Part shown: in pieces, positions 39,030 through 50,700 of the stretch
How positions within the stretch are numbered: position 1 is the first letter of the stretch
Layout: every line of letters starts with the position of its first letter
Assembly (NCBI GenBank): GCA_946965045.2
Contig: OX337232.1
Location: 682,001-746,000 of the forward strand
DNA from: Epithemia pelagica
Taxonomy: Eukaryota > Bacillariophyta > Bacillariophyceae > Surirellales > Surirellaceae
DNA length: 64,000 bases
Direction: 5' to 3'
Made by a program: the position numbers and the translations under genes
Notes under the pieces: model-generated
Database searches by the model: none
What the model was told of the DNA's origin: nothing
The model's input: only the letters and a program-made list of their open reading frames with translations

Positions 39030-40549
39030 CTATTCTTCTTCCTCGTCTTCTTCGGCAATGTTGGAGAGACCGGATCGATTTAGGACTTGTTTGTTCTTGA
39101 CCGTTTCTCGATTAATGACGGCTTGAAATTCTTCAAACGAGATCTTTCCATCTCCATCGGTATCGGCTTCCTTCAATAAGCGGTCGAGGTAGTCACTGTC
39201 CATATTGGATACGCCCAAGACATCCTTCAAGTTTTGTCGGGTAATGTACCCGCATCGATCCAAATCCAAACTATGAAAGGCTTCCGCAACCTTGTCTTGT
39301 TGCAATTCACCCAGGGTTTCCAGCAAGGCAGCAATGAATTCGGTGTAACTAATTTCACCCGTGGGGTTCACATTGGCCTTTTGAAACCAAGTATCGACAC
39401 AAACGTCTTGACCAAAGCCAGCCCGTTGCAAACCGGTCTGCAATTCTTCTAGCGAAAGAGTTCCATCGTGATTGGAATCAAGCGAATGAAAGACTTGACG
39501 AAGTTTGAGAATTTCTTGTTGTGATGAACTCTTGTGGGCAATGGTGAGCAATACCATTTTGCGAAATTCGGACGATTCCACAGCATCCTCTCCCGCATCA
39601 CTGTGATCCTCATTGTCGTGTTCGAGCAATTGTTCCATCTGTGAGGCGGCAATATGGTCCAAGAGACAGAGGGTACTTTTGACGTCGCAAATCACACGAT
39701 TGTTGCGTGGTAATTTCCGACAAGCACAGCGATTTCAAGGCTTGATCGGCCGTGTATCGTAATTTGGGTTCCATTTGCAAACACTTTTTGATAAAGTCCT
39801 TGGCTTCTTTGGAAATGGTCTTCCATTTCTTGCCTTCCATACTATATTTGCCGGCCACGATCTTTTTGGCCATTTCCTTGCGCGTGCTTCCGCCAAAGGG
39901 CATGTCACCGACCAGTAACATGTATGTGACGACTCCAATCGACCACATGTCGGCCTGCTTGTCATAGTCACCCTTGATGACTTGCGGACTCATGGTATAG
40001 ACTGTACCAACCTTGTCGGTGAATCGTTGATTCTTACCATAGCGTTGGGCCAATCCAAAATCAATCAATTTCACTTCGGCGTCGGGCGCGGTACTTTCAA
40101 ACATGATGTTTTCGTGCTTAATGTCGCGATGCTGATGTGTCATGTACGAGATGGAATGTCACCAAATGGAGAGATGGACGTCACAACAGAAAATAGTCAG
40201 GGTATAAAAGGGACGATGGACGACGACGTGACTTGCCACCAAGCTGCAAACACACACGTCTTTAGCAACACAGGATATATAATACGTACGATAATGCCGA
40301 GCAAGTGTAGGTAATTGATCGCTTCCACCAGTTTGGCCACAATCACCTTGGCCTGGTGTTCGGACGAACAGGGGGATCGGGTGTGCAAATCTCCGCCACT
40401 GCAATATTCCATGACAATGCTAATCCCGGGTCCTTTTCTGGATGGTTGTTTGGACTTGGAGGACTTTTTGTTGTTGTTCTTTTGTGTGTCGTAGACTTCA
40501 ACGGCCTTGAGAATATTGGGATGATCAATGACTTTGAGCAAGTTGAGTA
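39030..40549 (-). pseudogene. CDPK paralogue, truncated and frameshifted
   Basis: Read on the minus strand, the sequence starts abruptly at about 40549 in the middle of the kinase N-lobe (NLLKVIDHPNILKA), so the ATP loop, the catalytic Lys and the myristoylation signal are gone. The intron after HLLGII is kept (GTACGT ... CATCAG, about 40132-40290). Exon 2 keeps HRDIKHEN, DFG and SPQ. At about 39672 an extra A in an A-tract shifts the frame between the kinase and EF-hand parts. The EF-hand part, with four loops including DSNHDGTLSLEE and DTDGDGKISFEE, is readable to the stop at 39030. It cannot make a functional CDPK. Confidence 0.88.
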
Positions 40550-41727
40550 AGGGAATGTACTCGTAGAAAATGACTCTCTAGCAGCCTAAAAACTCACCCC
40601 CGCTGGGGGGTAGGCCCTCCTTGAGCCCAATGCATTATCGAACTTGGAATGTCGTTGAGTTTGTACACTTTTCTCTATTGATTGTAAATGGAGGTGAGCA
40701 GCTGCTACGGAACTCGGAAGTGAATCATTCATCATCAGATGCGTCGCGGTTCCGTCGCTCCAAAAATCGTATAATCCCGATCGAGAGTCTCCGCAAAAAG
40801 TCAATAGTGATTTATGACCAAAAAAGGATTCCACCGCTCCGTTGTAATGGTCGGAAAAGATACCCCACGCACACAACAACCAACACAAGGACACAAGGAC
40901 ACAACGCCATCATGGCACAAAAGAGTCGTTGTCGGAATATCAGAGGACGGCACACAAGATTCCAGTTCTGTTGTTATTTTGCGTTGGCACTCATCTTGGG
41001 GTAACCACTTGTGGTGTCCAGACCGGCAAGGGTGGAATCTACCGAACCGACTATGTGATGACAGGACCACACAATTGGACCATTGGCATTGTCTCTACTC
41101 CTCTATCAACACTCGAGCTGTTGGTTGTATCGATCCTATACTGCATCAACTGAGTATCATTTCCGTTCCAGTTCCATCCTCTACATACTGTGGACAATAG
41201 CCGTCTCCCATTCCGTGTGTCTCGATGCAAGACCCTCTCGTCTTTTGCTGCCAACCATTGGCGTCTACAGGGTTACAGAGAACCAATTTCCCTGTGCGAC
41301 AACAATGCGTCCCTCGAATGTGCCCACAGAACTGAGCGTTGTACGATGGAGCGGTCGGTCGTAGGCGTGCCAGAGTTCCTCGCAATGCGGAGAATCGCGT
41401 GTTCGAAAACATCATGTGGTCTCGCAGGAAGCACCCACGAAAATGTTGCATCGGGTGAATCCAATTGAAAAACAAAGACTAGAAGAAGACAGAGGACGAG
41501 GAGGTGAGATCATGCGAGTGGCTGCATGTCTCTCGACTTGTAGAGCGTGTCGCACTCGCTCGTATTCCACTGAATGTAAAGACTCAAGTCCAAATGCTCA
41601 ACTCTGTGGACGCAAGCATACCTCCTCCTATCAAGAGATTCCGCTTTGTGACTGTACAGCGCTGGAGCAACGTTTTCAGTCCTATACTTTCCTGTAAGCA
41701 AAAAGGGACCAACGGAGAGGTTACAAA
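40550..41727. other. Intergenic, hairpin motif and no firm gene
   Basis: A palindromic motif ACTCACCCCCGCTGGGGG lies at 40587, with a second copy at 44573. A plus-strand frame at 40929-41153 has a hydrophobic start and TTCGVQTGKGG, but nothing else supports it. No other gene recognised. Confidence 0.5.
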
Positions 41728-44275
41728 CTAGACTTTGGGAGAAGTTTCTTCAAATGCTTTGTCCTTCATAATAAGGCTCTTGATGCGCTCCTTGAGCTCA
41801 CGAGATACAACGTTCTTATCCACCACTGCTGTTGCCGCCTCAACGCGGCAATCCATTGTATTTTCCAGTTCTTGGATCTTGGTCTGTGTCGGATCACTCA
41901 TGTACTTTGGATAGTCGTCAACAGACCACATGCAAACAGAACCGGCAGCAAAAAACGCCAAAGCAAAACCCAGTCCTGTCTCATCATGCTTTTCAGCAGG
42001 TTTCCAGGGTTGCAGTCCCTTGAGATACGCATTGAATATTTCCCGATGCACAAACATGGGTGTTCCAAAAAAGCCCGCGACATTATTGTCGCTACTGCCG
42101 GTGCTTGTACTGCTCGGACGTTTGTAGGCAAGAGAATAGTCGATCAGAACAGCCTTCCGGTCAACAAACACAATATTCTTGGGCGAAACGTCCAGATGAA
42201 AGATGTTGTTCGAATGCATGTGGTTCAATGCAGAGACTACTCCATTCAAAACTGCAGTAAGCTAGACACCTTGGACGTCTTTATCTTGACTCTCTGAAAA
42301 ATGAAACGAAGCCGGGATTCCTTCAGGTTTCATTCGGATCGCTGGAAGGTCTACCCTAACTGATCCGATTTGAACCTGAATGGATTTCAATGATTCGTCG
42401 ATAAGTATTGGGATGTGCTCGTTTTGTTGGCATGAGGTTGCAGTCAGCTCTTGAAGAATTTCCAGCTCATGTTCAATATCGTGTTTGACTCTGTACCGAG
42501 ATACTTTTACTACACCGTCACGCTTCTTGCGAGAATTCAGTCGACAGAACACTACAGCCGTACTACCTGAGCCAAATTGAGTACCAAGTTCTTTGCTCTC
42601 CAGATTTGTGGAGAACCCTTGCAGATCGTTACTCTTTTGAACCATCAAGTTGAACAGAAGGCGGAGACCTTTTGGCACATTGCATTCATCAACACCATCG
42701 GTGCCGTCCTCACCAAAAAGTTCCTTTCGCAAGTCGCCCTTTCCCTTCTCCGGGCCATCCTTGACCCACTTATCAAAATTCGTAGCACTCATCAGAGGTA
42801 GGAGAGGGGACTCGAAAAGTCTCAACTTTGCTTCTGCTGTACCAACTTTCTCGTACCGTAAATGAATCACTCTCACTCCAGCCATGTTTGCAACCAGACC
42901 TGTAGCATGGCATGGTACACCAATTCCGGCAAAGTTGAAACCAAGAAACAACTTCTTTGCTAAATGGGAAAGGACCTGGTCTCTACCCTCAGTGAGGAGT
43001 AAGAGTGGAGTTCCTCCGCGGCGCCAGCCGGGCTTGGTTTCCATAGGAATTTTTATATTGTGATCAAAAATGATACTCTGGTATCTTCCTTCTTTGTGGA
43101 ACATAAAGTCCACAAATCGTTTCGAACGCTGGTCTGTTGGTGGGATAGTCCCCTCCTTTCGAATGTAGCTTTCTGAAGAACTTAATGTATTATTCTTGGG
43201 AGGCTCCAGACATTTACCAACCAACTGCATCAATGCCTGTAGCAACGGTTGAATTCCCTCCTTCTCTTGCGCGTCAGGACCTGGCACTACTACCTCGCCA
43301 TTGGTGTAGAACTCGGGGGTTGCTATCCTCCGCAAAAATACAATTTTGCATAAACTCTTTCATCGTTGCGATGGAGTTTGCAATTTCCTCGACACAGGAG
43401 GACTTTTTGCTCTTTTGGAACACCTTGCATTTCGAGATATATGAATCAAAGCCAGCCGCCAATCTCTTGAGGCGCTCTTCTGCTTTAGTGGAATCTCTGG
43501 TTTTCCCCATCTCTGCAATTCTGGGAAAGATTGCATCAATAGACTCTGCGTTTCCTAGCACAGGAGAGAGGATAATGCTGTTGTCCGCAACGGGCATTGG
43601 TAATCTTGATTCCCAGGAGCAGTTTTGCAGCTTCGAAGAAGTTCCACTGGTGGTGGTACTGCACAAGCTGCCCTCTGCTTGGCCAAGACCAGATAGCATT
43701 AACAGTTGTCTTTCGATCTGCATTGTTGCTGTTTGTATGTCATGGAGCTTGATAATTAGCCTCCTTTTTTGAGCCTCCTGCTGAGCTTTTTGATACTGCT
43801 GCTGCAGCAATTCTCGGAAGTTCTCTGGAGTCTGTGGATCTGGGATTGCGGCCAATATTTTCCTGTCGTCAGGGTCCATGACGTTTTTGTCAATAGCATC
43901 TCCAGTCATATCAATAGACTCCTCTCCAGTAATATCAATATACACCTCTCCAGTCAGAAGTTCCTTCAAGTATGGTTTCCCCTCCATCCATTTGTACAAG
44001 TCCTTTTGTTGAAAGGAATCACCCGCCACTGTGAGAAGAAACGTTTCCTTCTTTTTGACACTGTCGCCCATACCAATGCCGTCTCGAAACACTGCATTGT
44101 TAGAATCTGCGCTTCGCGCTCTCAGTTCGGCTGCCATCACTGATGCATCTTCGTCCCTTGAGTCGTCTTCGGGATACCGCCGCTTCCTCCCGATTACGGA
44201 AACGCCAGGCTTTGTTGGAGTCACTCCTTCGTCGATGTTGATCCTGTCTTGTTCATTTCCTTGGCAATGCTCCAT
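41728..44275 (-). pseudogene. Kinase-like multidomain gene, broken by frameshift and TAG
   Basis: Three frames follow one another. 44275-43274 encodes an N-terminal region with an ITGEESIDMTGD repeat and a Gln-rich coiled coil. 43335-42262, shifted by one base, encodes a middle region and the kinase N-lobe, with glycine loop GSGSTAVVF and VVKV. After an in-frame TAG (42262-42264) the same frame continues to 41728 with the catalytic loop HLDVSPKNIVF and DYS in place of DFG. The kinase resembles the C-terminal kinases of Crinkler-type proteins and bacterial-like atypical kinases. Either the gene is dead or introns remove both breaks; no good splice sites were found. Confidence 0.62.
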
Positions 44276-45076
44276 GACAGATCGCCCACTCTGTCTCTCG
44301 ATATTCTGTCGCTCTGTCTTTGTGTGTGTGTCTCTTTCTTTCTCTCGGTGGCTCAGTGGTTGCTGCTTTGGTTAGAAAGACTTTGAGGTTTTGCGGTGGG
44401 AACAAGGTTCCTTCACGAAACATCGCTGTTCTGTTTTCACGAGGTCCGTTTGGATTTTGTTGTGATGCGAGTCGACAATGGCGATTCCATGGCCGCACAC
44501 TCTCTGGCGAGTATGCATCGCCTTCCCCCTTTCGAGAGTTGCTAGCTAACTTTATTGCAATCCTCTCATGACTCACCCCCGCTGGGGGTAAAGCTTCCTG
44601 ATACTCTCGAGCGAAAGTATCCGCCATTGATCAAGAGTGATTCATGACCATTCAAAGGCTTTAATCGCTGAGTAGTACCGGTCGGAAAAGATACCCCCAT
44701 GTTCGTCTGAGTTCAGTATGAACGGGACGGGTGGGCCGTAAGGCTTGGGGTCTGGGGTGGGAATTTCCAGAAAGACCAGCTGTACCGAAAACGGACGGAC
44801 AATAGAGTAAAAAGTACAATTGAGCAAACATGGCGGTTGATGAAACGGTTAAATATATATGGCAATGATATAGCAATGATTATTTTAATGGTCAGTCATG
44901 GTATGATTTGGAGGTGCACCTCCAACCGCGTAAAATGTGAGTGGCGACTCACCCTTGACGTATCGTTAGTAATAATGTATGACTCCCAACCATCAATCTA
45001 TGACCTCTACAAGCCATTTTTCTGTCGAAGCCTGTAATTTGACGTTGAATGACGTTACGAGCTCCCGGCTCACCAT
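44276..45076. other. Intergenic, hairpin repeat copy
   Basis: Contains the second copy of the palindromic motif (44573) and of the TGGTCGGAAAAGATACCCC-type sequence (about 44678; first copy about 40848). No gene recognised. Confidence 0.5.
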
Positions 45077-45502
45077 GGTACTAGTTCCTCGCTTCTCATC
45101 CAACGGTCGTGCTTCCTCAACGGTCTCGTGTGCAAACTCACATCCAAATAGATATAACACATATATTACTATGCATACCAATACTCTGGGGGGGCTATGC
45201 CCTCCACCCTCCTTTCCCAAGGTGGGCGAGAATCGTGATTCGCTCCAGTCATGTCAGGACTCGGATCCTGGCATGGTCTGTCCGTTACGCGCGAGTGTGA
45301 CTCCGATCAAGAATCCATCCCAGTCCAAACCCCAGTACGGAGCCAGAGAAACCTCGAAATATCTTCACAAGTTCTCTGCCGTATATTCCATGAGCTGCCA
45401 AGCCCTGGTCAACGTTTGGAGGATTTCATACAAGATCATCATCAGGCAAGCTGGCAACGACAAGCGAGCTAGGCCAACTCCGAAGAGTTGAGCCGAGCCA
45501 AT
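45077..45502 (-). repeat. Split direct repeat B2 (3' end of element)
   Basis: 426 bp, the same as B1 at an offset of 680, with one difference noticed (near 45437). Forms the left edge of the element in window coordinates. Confidence 0.92.
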
Positions 45503-45521
45503 CCCCCGGGCGGGTGGGTGG

Positions 45522-45758
45522 GCCAAAAGAAAAAAAAAACCACAACAAAACACTGGGTGATCAGATCCGTGTATTCACTGCAGTTGCGTCCTTTCGTCAA
45601 CTTATGAACTTCTTGTTCGTTTTGTATTTGGTTGGGGAAGTATCTTCCAACTTCACCCAACCAATCCTGACGTGGAGGTGCAATCTCGTTGAGGGACACG
45701 TCATTCATCTTCGTCGTTCGTCCGTCGGTCCCTTCTTGACCTGAGGGGTACGGTGCGG
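45522..45758 (-). repeat. Split direct repeat A2
   Basis: Copy of A1 (53936-54169), differing only in the length of the A-tracts at its left end. It overlaps B1 by the GG at 45757-45758. Confidence 0.92.
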
Positions 45759-46182
45759 TACTAGTTCCTCGCTTCTCATCCAACGGTCGTGCTTCCTCAA
45801 CGGTCTCGTGTGCAAACTCACATCCAAATAGATATAACACATATATTACTATGCATACCAATACTCTGGGGGGGCTATGCCCTCCACCCTCCTTTCCCAA
45901 GGTGGGCGAGAATCGTGATTCGCTCCAGTCATGTCAGGACTCGGATCCTGGCATGGTCTGTCCGTTACGCGCGAGTGTGACTCCGATCAAGAATCCATCC
46001 CAGTCCAAACCCCAGTACGGAGCCAGAGAAACCTCGAAATATCTTCACAAGTTCTCTGCCGTATATTCCATGAGCTGCCAAGCCCTGGTCAACGTTTGGA
46101 GGATTTCATACAAGATTATCATCAGGCAAGCTGGCAACGACAAGCGAGCTAGGCCAACTCCGAAGAGTTGAGCCGAGCCAAT
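45757..46182 (-). repeat. Split direct repeat B1
   Basis: Copy of B2 lying between the recombinase gene and A2. Confidence 0.92.
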
Positions 46183-46287
46183 TCCCCCATTTCGGTCATG
46201 CAAGTAATTTCTCTTTCTTGTCTTCGTCTTCTCTGCTTTGCCGCTTCTTGTTGTCCTTGCTCTTACTCCTCTCTTGTTTCTCCATTC

Positions 46288-47796
46288 TTACATTCCTGCT
46301 GAAAATTGAATCAAGGCTTCCACTGCAGTCTTCGCGTCGGAGTATCTCTCCAGCATTGTCATTCCGGGCAAGACTCCTCGGCTCCGAATGTGTTTCCGCC
46401 ATCTATTGTTCATTTCAATTACCTCGGTCTTGATCTTTCGGTTTTGTGCAGTTGTGGTGGCTCCTCGTCTGAAAGATCGCCTCGCGCTGTACACCTCATC
46501 GACTTTGATATTATCCGCCATCAAGTCTGGTCTTCGATGTTGAATGCGCTTCCATAGACTATGGAACAGGTGATCCAGATCTCCCACTAGAGCTCGTCTG
46601 GTTTTTCCTGTCTTGTCTGTTTGGCAAAACATGGGTCCTGAGGTTACTTTCCTCAGTTCCAACTCTTTGATAGCACGCCCGATCCATACCCGTATTTCTA
46701 TTCCAGATCCTGTCTTGATGGCCAGGGGTTGGATGTAAAGGCGAAAGGTGCCGTCCGTCTGTTTGAAACGGCCAGCGAGTGCCAGAGGGATGTGCGGAGC
46801 AGGTGTGTAATTAATGCCCTCCATCCAGTATTTTCGCAGCAATCCAACGTCAACCTGCGGTATTTCTTCGCCTCTTAATGCCGCACAGAATCCAATTACC
46901 ACCAATGCACCGGTAAGAGCTAGCTCCAGTCGTCGTTGTCCTTGTGGTGATTTCTTCCATTCCCCCTCCAAGATTTCCAATCCACAGTGAACTTCGTCTA
47001 ACGTAACTGCTCGGTCTGGAATCCAGACGTCACCCATTCGTCGGTGACACCCAGCCATAAATCTTTTGAACCACAGGGAGTTCGTGGGACTGGCAGTAAA
47101 CATCATCGATGATCGGTCGCTTCCTCCCATGGTCGACAATCCAGTGTATCCTGGCAACGTGTGAGCAAAATTGGACACCACTGACCTTACTTTTCTTGCC
47201 GTCTCGTATTGTATGTGTTTTGCGTTTCTTCCAACACTCAAGGTTTTCATGAGCATCAAGCTGGCGATCCCAACCCCCTGGGTGTCGCCGATTGGGAATG
47301 GGCCACGCTCGGGCAATGGCTCATCAAGCCCAATTGACTCGCCCAAGTTTCGCAAATTCTTCATTTCTCTTGTGTTCTTCTCTACGGTTGATCTTTCTCT
47401 CGACCAAAAGGAATCTAAAATTGCTCGGCGGATGCACACGGCTAACAACATGTCTTGCTCCGAGTCTTCTCTGGCATATCGTCCCTTTAAGTTATAAAAG
47501 GTGCATGAGTCGCACTGAAAGGGGCACATGAGATGGTCTCCATCTCTCGCTTCTTTGAAGCGATTCTCGTCATCTTCCAATTCGCCATGTCCTTCTGTAT
47601 CCAACAATGCATCGTCCAAATCGCCGGCCTCCAAGATGGGAAATCTGTCTCGGTCATCTTGGCGATAACAACCAGCATGCCAAACGCTTCTGCACACTTT
47701 ACTCGTGCCCCTGGTACGTCCATAATTTGCGCAAACAACGCCCATCAGTGGGTGGACCGGATGCCCACATTTCAGACAGGGCAGTTCTTGTCTCAT
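46288..47796 (-). CDS. Tyrosine recombinase of the DIRS-type element
   Basis: About 502 residues from ATG 47796; the open frame extends to 47856 and overlaps the end of the RT frame in another register. The N-terminus has a cysteine/histidine cluster (CLKCGHPVHPLMGVVC ... CRSVWHAGC) that may bind zinc and DNA. Catalytic-type residues: Arg in CAALRGEEI (about residue 305), the second Arg in ARRSFRRGAT, Trp in NNRWRKH, and the nucleophilic Tyr in MLERYSDA (about 485). The protein would join the circular DNA intermediate into the genome. Overlap with the RT frame suggests reinitiation or a separate transcript. Confidence 0.87.
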   Translation of the reverse strand: MRQELPCLKCGHPVHPLMGVVCANYGRTRGTSKVCRSVWHAGCYRQDDRDRFPILEAGDLDDALLDTEGHGELEDDENRFKEARDGDHLMCPFQCDSCTFYNLKGRYAREDSEQDMLLAVCIRRAILDSFWSRERSTVEKNTREMKNLRNLGESIGLDEPLPERGPFPIGDTQGVGIASLMLMKTLSVGRNAKHIQYETARKVRSVVSNFAHTLPGYTGLSTMGGSDRSSMMFTASPTNSLWFKRFMAGCHRRMGDVWIPDRAVTLDEVHCGLEILEGEWKKSPQGQRRLELALTGALVVIGFCAALRGEEIPQVDVGLLRKYWMEGINYTPAPHIPLALAGRFKQTDGTFRLYIQPLAIKTGSGIEIRVWIGRAIKELELRKVTSGPMFCQTDKTGKTRRALVGDLDHLFHSLWKRIQHRRPDLMADNIKVDEVYSARRSFRRGATTTAQNRKIKTEVIEMNNRWRKHIRSRGVLPGMTMLERYSDAKTAVEALIQFSAGM

Positions 47797-50700
47797 CCAA
47801 TAATCTGTTTGCTTTGGAGACTTGCCATGGCCTGGAAGATAAATGAGGGCAAACAAACGCAGCTATTAGAGGTTCATGTTGCTCTTTGCTCCAGATGTCA
47901 CAATCAACCGGAATGGTGAAGACAAAGTCTGCAACCTTTCCCAGTTTCTTGCGCCAGCGATTGCTCATGAGCGCTGGACAAACGAAAATGTGGGCATTGT
48001 CGGGGCGTATGTGGTTCGAATCGCAAAGTAAGTCTACTGCGACGTCGGCTATTGCGGGCGGTGGCGCCCAGACGAATCTTCCGCGCTTGAAACCCTTGTC
48101 ATACCAATCTTGTGGGTCCAGAAGATTCCAGAACCCCGTTCCTGACGTTCTGATAAGCCAATCGACCACACCAGGCTGTCTCTCTTCACACGACTTGTTC
48201 AAAGGTACGTAAAACAGCATCGAATTTCCCGACATGACTCCTGTCATTAAGTCACCTCTGGACAGTCCATCTGTGCCTTGAGATATCATCCGAGTACCCG
48301 CCACCCAGACCACTCGCATGAAAATGTTACCGTTCATCTCTAACTTTCTTGCTCTTAGAACCAGTTCAAACAGCAGTCTTGTTGAGGAGGTTCCTCGATA
48401 GAACGCGGCCTCGGCTGTCGAGTTGTCCGTGAACATAAATACTTCCGTCCCTTGTTTCAAACTGCCACATGCAACCAAGGACTCTAGTCGCAGAATCAAG
48501 TTATAAAGTTCTCTGAAATTGGACGACCGAGCGCCATATTCCCGGGTCCATAACCCATGTTCAGTTTCGACATCGTCCGAGCCGTACACCCAAAGGGATG
48601 AGCCGAATCCTTCGCCCGAGGCATCCCCGAATATGATTACTACGCTTGCTCCCTTCTTTGGTCTGGCCAAGAGCTTCAGAGGTTGTTCAGAGGCTGTTAA
48701 AGAGGACATTGCCCTGACGTCGTCATCAAAACGACGAGCCTTCCTTACAGTCTTTGGCGCCGGTCCTTGGACGATCTTCCTAACCTCAGCGTCATTCAAA
48801 AGCTCGTTCCGTTCCTTCGATTTCAACCTCCAGCCTTCCTCATCTCTGTCGGGTCTCCACGATTCAAGGGTAAGATGAACTCCCTTCAAGTACGGTACGA
48901 GACTTTGGTAAGTCAAGGACACGTAGACCAGGAACCCTCTTATCTTCTCTAACTCTTTTCGGTTGATCTCCTTTTCGGATTTCGACCATTCTCTCAACGA
49001 CGCTATGTGGTTGCGTGTCTTATCCCATCGCTCTTGGGAGACTGTCTTGTATATCGCATCGTCTGTGGTTTCTACGACAGCACCTGCCCACGCTCCTGGT
49101 GACCGACTTGGCGGTCTTCGTTTCCTAGCCGCGTCTTGGAGACCGAAATGTGCAGAGCCTTTGGCCATGGTGCTTGCGGCTAACCAGGCCTCTTCTTGAG
49201 TTGGTGCGGTTTCTCTGAGGTCGTCCACATACGTGTGGACATCAATTGCAATTCGTCCATCCTCTCTGAGTTTACAGATCCATGGCTTGGATGGGTCGTA
49301 ATCGTTGTTCCCAGGAAGATTCAGCCGGACTTCGGACCATCGGAAAATGTTGTCCGGGTCTGTTCGGCACCCAAAAACAATTCGCTTGACTCTTTGTGAA
49401 CATTGGGTTGTTTGATATGGGGAAACGGTTACCCCCATGGCACATCGCACCCAAGTTTCCCACTTTCGCTTTCCTTTGGTACCGTTCTCGTCTTCCATCT
49501 CTTCTGGAAACAGGGTGGTAAGGTCGACGCCAGTGTACTTGCGGATTTCGGGGTGTATCCAAAAATTTAGGAACATCTCCCCGAAATCATTGTCAGCTGA
49601 CCAAGTACACGCTTCTACCGTCCTTAACATGGTGTCGACCGTTGCTAGTCCGAACCAAGGAGCGTGCAACGCGTGGTTCAAGCCACTTTTGGTGCCGTCG
49701 TACACCATTCGTATATCATCCGTCCCCTTAGGGACTGAGAAGAAGCTTGTGAGAGACAGAATACCTGGACGTGGTGCGATGTATCCTCTCTGCCTCACTT
49801 TCCCAATCTTCTTCTTTTCTAAATTCAGACTGATGGGGTCTGGGTTTGGTCGCTGGGGAATTCGGTATCTAGGCGGAGGTCCTGTCCACATTGGCTTCAC
49901 TCCGTCGCGCATTTCAGTCATCCAGGTAAGGTCCGGCATTCTCCAGAAAAAGGGTGACGATCCCTGATCCCAGTCCCACCATGAAGCGAGTGCAGAATGC
50001 CGCAGAGCACTCAACCCTGATTCAATCGATGCCTTTCTTTCCCTGTCGTCCATCTTTTTGCAGTGCAACCGCCACCAAGTCCAAAAGTCTTGTGCGACTA
50101 CTCGCTTCCAGTAGCGGAGTGTTCCTCTGCGAATTGTGTCCAACGCATCGATCGCTTCTTTCACTTCTGGAGCCGTTTCAAAAGAATAGTGGCTCAATAT
50201 GCGGTCGTTCCACAGGTGATACGGAATTGAGGCGTCGTCCGACTTGGTTGCCTTTAGATTTCGGTCCTCTTCCCTTTCTTCCAGATTGGAAACAACAATC
50301 AACGATGGATCTATGTCGTCTGGAGAAACTACTTCACCGTCGTCCTCCTTCATTCCATAGTGGTCCGACGTCGATCTTTTCGAGTCCGACTCTGAGTTTC
50401 TTTCGGGAGAAAGCACTTTTGAAATGACACCTTCAGAAAATCTTCGCAACAAATGTGCCACCTGAATCCGTGTTTTGAATGGTGGACCGATCTTAGCAAT
50501 CCAGCGTTCCAGTTCGGAGTCTGTTGCCCGTTTACTCAACACCGCGGGGAAGTCAAGACCCAAAGCCAACTCCCGTATCCCCAACTTGCGTGAAACAAAG
50601 CCCGTGGGAGAAAAGACGCTGGGCAGTATATGTTCCTTCCCTCGATCCACCTTCCAATTTAGTTTTCGATCCAACAATTCGGCGGATCCAACAATTTTTG

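Noticed and set aside
40929-41153. Plus-strand 74-codon frame with hydrophobic start
   Set aside because: No family, no upstream context, and overlapping frames of similar quality.
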